A DNA stretch of 21,658 bases from JAUVUV01 sp964548275 (GTDB lineage Bacteria > Gemmatimonadota > Glassbacteria > GWA2-58-10): the NCBI GenBank assembly GCA_964548275.1, contig CAZJQI010000068.1, positions 1-21,658 of the forward strand, read 5' to 3'. How positions within the stretch are numbered: the first letter of the stretch is position 1; every line of letters begins with the position of its first letter. The position numbers and the translations under genes are program-made. Positions 8,066 to 13,613 of the stretch are shown piece after piece. A model generated the notes under the pieces. The model made no database searches. It was not told where the DNA came from and saw only the letters and a list, made by a program, of their open reading frames with translations.

Positions 8066-8094
8066 TTGACCTGTTGTTAAAAATGTGTTATATT
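8066..8094 (+). promoter_or_regulatory. Strong sigma-70 promoter for the HTH/membrane-protein pair
   Basis: TTGACC (8066-8071), exactly 17 bp, then TATATT (8089-8094); each hexamer matches consensus at five of six positions. Transcription would begin about 45 bp before the ATG at 8144. Just downstream, TTGTCATTAG and TTGGCAATTA form a loose direct repeat that could be an operator for the small HTH protein. Confidence 0.75.
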
Positions 8095-8143
8095 GTCATT
8101 AGTTGGCAATTATTAATGCTTAAACTGCAGAGATAAGGCTATA

Positions 8144-8350
8144 ATGATATTAATGTCAGTCGAAGAGTTGGCCGAGTACTTAGGCGAATCAAAGAGAACA
8201 ATCTACCGTTACATCCAGACAGGTGATTGCCCGCCGTATATCCGTCTTACACAGAAAAACATCAAATTTGACAAGGCGGATGTGGATACCTGGCTCGAAT
8301 CAAAAAAAATCAATCCTGAAAAAACCGGTTCAGAGAAAGGAGATTCATAA
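8144..8350 (+). CDS. Excisionase-family helix-turn-helix protein
   Basis: This is a small DNA-binding protein of the excisionase/MerR-like winged-helix type (68 residues). Residues 5-27 carry the helix-turn-helix (SVEELAEYLGESKRTIYRYI), followed by a wing and the typical ending KADVDTWLES (46-55). Such proteins act as recombination directionality factors or as small transcription regulators. No integrase or attachment site is nearby, so regulation is more likely. AAGG five bases upstream supports the ATG at 8144 over the one at 8153. Its stop codon overlaps the next start by one base, so the two genes are co-translated. Confidence 0.88.
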   Translation: MILMSVEELAEYLGESKRTIYRYIQTGDCPPYIRLTQKNIKFDKADVDTWLESKKINPEKTGSEKGDS

Positions 8351-8940
8351 TGCGCCACCTGTGGATGCGAATTCGTATGCCTTGTGCTATTATAGCGTTA
8401 CTGGTAATCGCGCTTGCCTTGGCTCGAATATTTTCCGGCCCTGAGGATACCTGGGTAAAAAATGAACATGGGGAATGGGTCAGGCACGGCCATCCTGGCG
8501 GCCCTCCTCCTGCGCAGGATTACCAGGAACCTCTTACCCACATAGTTGTTCCACTGGCTTTCCTGATAGCATTTGCCGCGCCGCTTTTCTTTATCAGCAG
8601 GCATAAGCCGCACAATCGTTTGAATTTCGACACGGCAGCCCGCGATTTAAAGTATTACGGGTATCTCAGTACGGCACTGTTCCTGTTTGGCATTCTTATT
8701 TGGGTGGGATTGATGATCGAGCTTGCCCTGGGCGGAACCGGCGGCGGAAGTGGCGCTTTGGAGGGTGAGCAGCTTCTGCTTACCGGCGTGTTCATCATCT
8801 CCCTTGCAGGATTTGCAGGGCTTTGTATCGTGCTTTCGATCCAGTTCTTTATTCTGAAACGCAATGCCAGCGACCATTACCAGATCGAGAAAAGCTATCG
8901 TGAAATAATGGAGAGGCTTGGAAAATATTCCAACGGTTAA
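8350..8940 (+). CDS. Four-helix membrane protein of unknown function
   Basis: I do not recognise a family with known function. The 196 residues have four hydrophobic segments at about 11-29, 63-83, 104-128 and 142-169. Between the first two is a soluble loop with the phrase WVKNEHGEWVRHGHPGGPPP (35-54), rich in Trp, His and Pro. A glycine-rich loop (128-136) separates helices 3 and 4, and the C-terminus is a charged cytoplasmic helix. AAAGGAG lies about seven bases before the ATG, and the start overlaps the TAA of the HTH gene (TAATG). The pairing suggests a membrane function controlled by the HTH protein, but this is inferred from position only. Confidence 0.8.
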   Translation: MRHLWMRIRMPCAIIALLVIALALARIFSGPEDTWVKNEHGEWVRHGHPGGPPPAQDYQEPLTHIVVPLAFLIAFAAPLFFISRHKPHNRLNFDTAARDLKYYGYLSTALFLFGILIWVGLMIELALGGTGGGSGALEGEQLLLTGVFIISLAGFAGLCIVLSIQFFILKRNASDHYQIEKSYREIMERLGKYSNG

Positions 8941-9281
8941 TGAGTTATCCAGGCAGTATGCACCTGAACAGACAAAATACGCCAGTAGTCACAAAATAAC
9001 AGCAAATAGCGGCATTAAAATCGTCTTTGGGAAAATCAGGATGGGAGCAAACTGCTGGTTACATCTTTTGAGAGTATTTCTGGTGGCCCTGAATGGCTGG
9101 ATCACTGATTACACGGATGAGGCACGGATTTCACGGTTCTCTAACACACTATAGTTGCAGGTGCAGGGTGGGGATATCTGTGATATCTTTTTTAATCCGT
9201 ACTATCCGTGATCCTACTGCTTGAACCTGCGCCGGATTGCCCGTAAATCAGGCGATACCCGCGGACTCGACATTTATATCC
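8941..9281. other. Intergenic region with a MITE-like element
   Basis: No credible gene lies between the membrane-protein gene and the end of the SixA gene. A 78-codon frame at 8918-9154 overlaps the previous gene, has no ribosome site and no domain. The main content is the inverted-repeat element at 9099-9214. Confidence 0.6.
9099..9214. repeat. Short MITE-like element with imperfect terminal inverted repeats
   Basis: The 22-bp ends pair at 17 positions: the left end begins GGATCACTGATTACACGGAT and the right end, reversed, begins GGATCACGGATAGTACGGAT. Several CACGGAT units are repeated inside the left half. Near the right end GATATC-TGT-GATATC (9173-9187) is followed by six T, a weak hairpin with a terminator-like tail. 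No open reading frame fits inside. It resembles dispersed 'atccgtgtaatccgtg' repeats I recall from many environmental genomes. Confidence 0.55.
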
Positions 9282-9743
9282 CTAATATATCATCCTCGGG
9301 CCGAGTTGGCGGAAAATCTGCCACTGCTCACCCACTTTCTCCACCCCGATCAGAGCTCCGCAGTCGAAAGAGGGCATCTCCTCTGCTTGCGCAGGCTTAA
9401 CCAGCTTTTTCAGCAGGTTGTCCAGAAAAGGGAGGTGGCTCACAAGCATCAGGTCTTCCTGGGCAGTCTCGATCTTCTCAATCGCCTGTGCTGGATCGTC
9501 ATTGGGAGCAAGCCCCCTGGCCTCTTTCACTCCCCCGGCAGGCTTGATCACCTCAGCAATCTCCAGGGCAGTTTCCTTGGCGCGCAGCTTGCCGCTGTGC
9601 AGGATAGTGCCGACTTTCAGGTTAATGTTCGCCAGGGTTCGGGCCATGTGGCGGATTTCCTCCCTTCCATCCTCGGAAAGCGGCTGAGAGGGATCTTTTG
9701 CAGGCGCAACCGATTTGCCGTGCCTTACCAGATATACTTTCAC
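9282..9743 (-). CDS. sixA: SixA-like phosphohistidine phosphatase
   Basis: This histidine-phosphatase-superfamily protein removes phosphate from phosphohistidine, in E. coli from phosphorelay or PTS proteins. The 153-residue form is close to E. coli SixA (161). RHG (7-9) gives the nucleophile His8, SGKLRAKETA (50-59) matches the family's S-x-x-R-A-x-x-T-A, and His103 in LVSHLPFL is the second catalytic histidine. The start is GTG at 9743: AAGGAG lies seven bases upstream, and the promoter lies inside the longer in-frame extension to 9830, excluding it. The gene is divergent from the lipoprotein gene at 9979. The same window has a histidine kinase, but whether it is a target cannot be told. 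Confidence 0.88.
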   Translation of the reverse strand: MKVYLVRHGKSVAPAKDPSQPLSEDGREEIRHMARTLANINLKVGTILHSGKLRAKETALEIAEVIKPAGGVKEARGLAPNDDPAQAIEKIETAQEDLMLVSHLPFLDNLLKKLVKPAQAEEMPSFDCGALIGVEKVGEQWQIFRQLGPRMIY

Positions 9744-9785
9744 ACTCACACTCCTTGTAAGAGAGTGGTCTGACTTCCCAAACTT

Positions 9786-9814
9786 ATTATGCGAGTGCAG
9801 GTTGTGGCTGTCAA
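9786..9814 (-). promoter_or_regulatory. Strong sigma-70 promoter for sixA
   Basis: Read on the minus strand, a perfect TTGACA (9814-9809), 17 bp, then CATAAT (9791-9786). Transcription would start near 9779, about 36 bases before the GTG at 9743. Confidence 0.8.
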
Positions 9815-9885
9815 TCTTTTTGTCTAACATTTTTCTCGTAAATTTGTCCCGGGGAAAAACGGGGACCGAAACTGTTGTCCTCGCC

Positions 9886-9914
9886 TTGCAAAAATCGCCT
9901 TGAGTTAATATTAT
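9886..9914 (+). promoter_or_regulatory. Sigma-70 promoter for the GH123-like lipoprotein gene
   Basis: TTGCAA (9886-9891), 17 bp, TATTAT (9909-9914). It matches consensus at four and five positions and gives a leader of about 58 bases to the ATG at 9979. Together with the sixA promoter it makes a compact divergent promoter region. Confidence 0.6.
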
Positions 9915-9978
9915 TTAATTCTCTTACTTTCTCCTCAGCAAGAATCCTTCATAGCACAATGACCCTGCGGAGGGAAAA

Positions 9979-11700
9979 ATGTCCGACCTATGGCTTTTCA
10001 TCGTTCTCGTACTGGCAGTGATTTTTGGCGGATGTGCCCGTGAAAGCGTTACAGAGCAAGGCACTTTCGAGGCCTGGGTCGCGCCGATAGAGGTGCGCAC
10101 CTACCAGGGGGCATTCACCAGGGAGCCCGGCAAACGCACAATCATGCTCGAGGGGCTTGCCGGCGAGGTGCTCTCGGCCCAGGTGGTGGTAAAAAGCGAC
10201 CGGGATATCAAGGGGCTGAAAGCCAAAGCTTACGGGCATGACGGCGAGGAAATATCTAAAGAATTAGGGTGTGTACGTTTCGGCGCTTTCGTGCCTGTGG
10301 ATGAAACCATGACTCTCACTGCAGAGCCGCTGCTGGAGATTGACTCGATCGATGTGCCCGCCAACCTGGCCCAGCCTGTCTGGCTGACAATAAACGTTCC
10401 CCGAGATCTCTGGGCCGGGACCTATTCCGGCGAGCTGGAGCTGAGCGCCTCCTCCGGCGGACGGGCCGATTTCATTGTCACCGTGGAAGTACTCCCGGCA
10501 ACACTTCCTGCTCCGCCTGAGTGGAGTTTCTATCTCAACATCTGGCAGGACCCCAGCGGGGTGGCCAGAGCTTACGATGTGGAGCTCTGGAGCCAGGAGC
10601 ACTGGCGCCTTCTCGAGCTTTACGCTTCCAACTTCGCCGCTCACGGGATGAAATCAATCATGACCAGTATCTGCTACGATCCCTGGAAAAGCCAGAGCGG
10701 TTATCCTTTCGACACAATGGTCGAGTGGAAATATCCGGGAGAGCTGAAACGCGGCGGGGCCGGAAAGTTCGAGTGGGATTTCACCAATTTCGACCGCTAC
10801 GTGGAGTTGATGACTGCTGCCGGGGTGCGGGAGAAAATAGACATGTACGCTCTGGTCATGGGCCCGGGGAACACGCTGGATGCCAATATCCGCTATCTCG
10901 ATACAACCACCGGCGAGAACCGCACTGCGAAAATGAAAGTCGGAGAACCGCTGTGGCGTGAGGTCTGGAAGAGTTTTCTGCCGGTACTGAGAAAGCACCT
11001 CAAGGAGAAAGGCTGGTTCGACAGGGCGCTGCTCGGCTTCGACGAGAAGCCGGAGAAAATCATGAAACTGATTTTCGACTTTATCGTGGCCGAGGCCCCT
11101 GATTTCAAGGTCGCCTCATCCGGTGGCTACCCGGGAGATAAGCGCAAGATGGGCGATGAGATCGTGTTCCATATCGACGAGCTCGTGGACCGGGAGCGCT
11201 GGGCCGAAATCGAGCCAATCGTGCGCCGCATGCACGAGGACGAAAACCGTTATATCACCTGGTACACCGCCTGCATGCCTCATTATCCCAACACTTTCCT
11301 TTTCTCCTCCCTGCGGGAATCCCGCCTTATTGGCTGGCTGACCTGGAAATACGGTTTCGACGGCTACACCCGCTGGGCGGTAAATGCATATCCCGAGGAT
11401 GTCTGGAACCAGCCGCTGTTCAAGTGGCCCTCCGGGGACATGTTTTTCATCTGGCCTGGAAAAGAAGGCCCGCTGGACAGTATGCGCTGGGAGCTGCTGC
11501 GCCAGGGCATCCAGGACTACGAGGCGCTACGGATCGCCTGGGAGCTGGCAGAGAAAGCCGGACGGGAGGACTTGCTCGATAAGCTGCGTCGTGCGGTACG
11601 CACCGGGACGATTATCGATTCCTGCCGCTGGATTCCGTATATCGAACAGGCCAGGGCGATTGTCAATGAGGTGATCCGCGAACTGGGAACAAATGCATAG
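9979..11700 (+). CDS. Lipoprotein with GH123/DUF4091-like catalytic domain
   Basis: This is a predicted cell-envelope glycoside hydrolase or a relative. Residues 1-19 form a lipoprotein signal ending in FGGC (Cys19). Residues 30-175 are a beta-rich N-terminal domain; 180-540 form the barrel-like DUF4091 region. Asp355-Glu356 in ALLGFDEKPEK occupy the place of the Asp-Glu pair used for substrate-assisted catalysis in GH123 beta-N-acetylgalactosaminidases. The C-terminal phrases IGWLTWKYGFDGYTRW and LRQGIQDYEALR are typical of DUF4091. GGAGGG four bases upstream supports the start. No transporter or other hydrolase is adjacent, so this is not part of a visible sugar-utilisation locus. Family membership is fairly sure; activity and substrate are inferred. 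Confidence 0.85.
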   Translation: MSDLWLFIVLVLAVIFGGCARESVTEQGTFEAWVAPIEVRTYQGAFTREPGKRTIMLEGLAGEVLSAQVVVKSDRDIKGLKAKAYGHDGEEISKELGCVRFGAFVPVDETMTLTAEPLLEIDSIDVPANLAQPVWLTINVPRDLWAGTYSGELELSASSGGRADFIVTVEVLPATLPAPPEWSFYLNIWQDPSGVARAYDVELWSQEHWRLLELYASNFAAHGMKSIMTSICYDPWKSQSGYPFDTMVEWKYPGELKRGGAGKFEWDFTNFDRYVELMTAAGVREKIDMYALVMGPGNTLDANIRYLDTTTGENRTAKMKVGEPLWREVWKSFLPVLRKHLKEKGWFDRALLGFDEKPEKIMKLIFDFIVAEAPDFKVASSGGYPGDKRKMGDEIVFHIDELVDRERWAEIEPIVRRMHEDENRYITWYTACMPHYPNTFLFSSLRESRLIGWLTWKYGFDGYTRWAVNAYPEDVWNQPLFKWPSGDMFFIWPGKEGPLDSMRWELLRQGIQDYEALRIAWELAEKAGREDLLDKLRRAVRTGTIIDSCRWIPYIEQARAIVNEVIRELGTNA

Positions 11701-11794
11701 CAGAAGGGTCTCGACATGACAGGGGATGAAAAAAATTAATGGATTCTGCATTTCATTCCGTCTATTACAGTAAACACCGTTCTTTTCATTTTTG

Positions 11795-11823
11795 TTGCTC
11801 GAGATTCGTATTAAAATTAAAAT
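11795..11823 (+). promoter_or_regulatory. Candidate sigma-70 promoter for the TPR gene
   Basis: TTGCTC (11795-11800), 17 bp, TAAAAT (11818-11823), about 63 bp before the ATG at 11887. The -35 is only fair (three of six); the -10 matches five of six. Confidence 0.45.
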
Positions 11824-11886
11824 GCTTTAGAGTTCACCTTTGTATTATCATTCCGGGTCGCCAGGTTTAAAGATCAAGGAGTAAAG

Positions 11887-12765
11887 ATGTTTCAGACCCT
11901 GAACTGCACCAGACCACATACCTACTTTCTTTTATGCGCCTGTTCTCTAATACTCGCACTTGCATCGCCCTCCAGGCTGGCTGGACAGGATCTTGAAAGT
12001 TCAAATCCACGCGCAATTTCCTTTTACAAAGAGGGCCTTCAGCTTGCCGAGCAGGATAGGTTCAATGAAGCGCTCGAGAAACTCCACCAGGCAATCGAGG
12101 CCGACCCCGATTTTATTCAGGCACATCTTCGTTACATGGACGCTTTCCGCAGTGTAGGGCGCGGGGAGGAAGTTGTCAACATGTACAAAAACATGTTGAA
12201 ACAGAATCCCGGGTCGGCTCTTTATCATTTCCTTTGCGGGCGTACTCTGAGCGATATGGATGCAAAGCGTGCCGAATATAAAAAAGCGCTCGCTGCTGAT
12301 CCCACGTTTTACTGGGCGCAGCTTGGTATCGGCGGCAGTTACTTGATGGAGAAACGCTACGATGAGGCAATCGTGGCACTGAATAAAACACTGGAGCTGA
12401 AACCAGGAATGGTGGACGCGATGCGCCTTCTTGCGGGCATTTACCTGGAAAAATCAATGCCTCACCAGGCCCGCCGCCTCCTCGAAGAGGCGATTGCGAT
12501 TGACAACACGGATGCAGGCACTTATATCAGGCTCGGCCAGGCCTACAGCCAGCTCGAACGCTTCCAGAGCGCGGAAAAGGCCTTTCTCAAGGCGGCGGCT
12601 CTCCAGCCTGAGGAAGCCTTGATTTATTATTACCTCGGGCTTTCCCGCGAAATTGGAAACAACCGCCAGGGCGCTCTCGAGGCCTACCGTAAATTTCTCG
12701 ACATGGCGCCGGAGCACGAACTGGCCCAGTCGGCAAAAATGAATATCGAAAAGCTCAGCAAGTGA
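11887..12765 (+). CDS. Exported tetratricopeptide-repeat protein
   Basis: This is a probable periplasmic protein-interaction scaffold. Of 292 residues, the first ~34 form a signal peptide with a hydrophobic core (FLLCACSLILALA) and a likely cut near LAG. About seven TPR units of ~34 residues fill the rest, for example around residues 39-77 (FYKEGLQLAEQDRFNEALEK), 144-177 (GGSYLMEKRYDEAIVALNK) and 246-279 (YYLGLSREIGNNRQGALEAY). The third unit is shortened by a few residues. AAGGAG five bases upstream supports the start. The DUF218 gene follows after 122 bp in the same direction and could be co-transcribed. TPR proteins have no common enzymatic role, so the partner is unknown. Confidence 0.88.
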   Translation: MFQTLNCTRPHTYFLLCACSLILALASPSRLAGQDLESSNPRAISFYKEGLQLAEQDRFNEALEKLHQAIEADPDFIQAHLRYMDAFRSVGRGEEVVNMYKNMLKQNPGSALYHFLCGRTLSDMDAKRAEYKKALAADPTFYWAQLGIGGSYLMEKRYDEAIVALNKTLELKPGMVDAMRLLAGIYLEKSMPHQARRLLEEAIAIDNTDAGTYIRLGQAYSQLERFQSAEKAFLKAAALQPEEALIYYYLGLSREIGNNRQGALEAYRKFLDMAPEHELAQSAKMNIEKLSK

Positions 12766-12887
12766 TTCTGTTTAAATCATTACACTATGGTAATCGGCGT
12801 GCTTTTCCGGTCTGCGCACTCAGCGGGAAACACATGTCTCAATAGATAGTCTTTCAATATCTCTCTCAATTCCGCAAGGAGCAATGG

Positions 12888-13514
12888 ATGGCTCGGCGGA
12901 TTTGCGCCGGCTGTTTGACCATTCTCGTACTGGCCGTAGTAACCGTAATCTTTTTGCTACTGACCTGGCACTGGTGCCTTGATCAAATCGGTGACTATCT
13001 TATCCTGGACCAACCCCCTGAAACCAGCGATGCGATTGTCTCGATAAGCGGCGAACAGTCACGCCGCTCATGGGCTGTGGAGCTTTACCGGCGCGGCTAT
13101 TCCAGCCTTTTAATCTTCAATGTCAGCGATACAACATATTTTTTCGGCCAGACGATCGATCCGGTGGAAAGTATCAGGCATATGGCCTCCGAGGCAGGTA
13201 TCCCGGCAGAGTCAATGGTTATCAATACCCAGGTTAGATCGACCTGGGAGGATGCCCTCGCCACCAGGGAATCGGTGCTTAGACTCAGCCTGAAATCGAT
13301 TATGGTGGTAAGCTCTCCGTTTAACATGCGCCGGGTCTGGCTCACCTATAACCATGTATTGGGGGACTTGCCGGTCAACCTTAGATTCTGCGCCGTGCCT
13401 TGGGAAATGGAGAAACTCAGCCCGCAAGACTGGTGGGACCGTGAACGAGAGCTGCAACTGGTGGTTAATGAGTACTTCAAAATCATTTTTTATTACTTTA
13501 AATATTTTCTTTAA
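12888..13514 (+). CDS. DUF218 (SanA/YdcF-like) membrane-anchored protein
   Basis: This is a 208-residue protein with one N-terminal transmembrane helix (about 10-28) and a DUF218 domain outside the membrane. Family landmarks are SDAIVSISGE (45-54), AVELYRRGYSSLLIF (62-76), STWEDALATRE (120-130) and MVVSSPFNMRRVWLTY (139-154). SanA, ElyC and YdcF of E. coli belong here and are linked to envelope integrity, but their biochemistry is poorly defined. The first motif has Ser-Gly where many relatives have Gly-Gly, so the active site may differ. AAGGAG six bases upstream supports this ATG over the out-of-frame ATG at 12884. Confidence 0.85.
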   Translation: MARRICAGCLTILVLAVVTVIFLLLTWHWCLDQIGDYLILDQPPETSDAIVSISGEQSRRSWAVELYRRGYSSLLIFNVSDTTYFFGQTIDPVESIRHMASEAGIPAESMVINTQVRSTWEDALATRESVLRLSLKSIMVVSSPFNMRRVWLTYNHVLGDLPVNLRFCAVPWEMEKLSPQDWWDRERELQLVVNEYFKIIFYYFKYFL

Positions 13515-13571
13515 AGCACATTTCTTATAAATTTAAGTATCAATACTATTATGAGGCTTTTTGCGGGCCTG

Positions 13572-13599
13572 TTGAAAAGTTCTTAAACAAATTTAACAT
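13572..13599 (+). promoter_or_regulatory. Candidate promoter for the eight-repeat protein gene
   Basis: TTGAAA (13572-13577), 16 bp, TAACAT (13594-13599). The predicted transcript start near 13606 is only about eight bases before the ATG at 13614, which has no ribosome site. The mRNA may be nearly leaderless. Confidence 0.4.
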
Positions 13600-13613
13600 C
13601 TCTCTTGCATCCG

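Noticed and set aside
8939..8951. DnaA-box-like TTATCCA near 8943
   Set aside because: Only seven bases match and there is no cluster of boxes, so it is not evidence for an origin.
8918..9154. 78-codon frame after the membrane-protein gene
   Set aside because: It overlaps the previous gene, has no ribosome site or domain, and runs into the inverted-repeat element.
9237..9773. 178-codon plus-strand frame over sixA
   Set aside because: It is the antisense of the SixA gene, which has clear family motifs, a ribosome site and a promoter on the minus strand.
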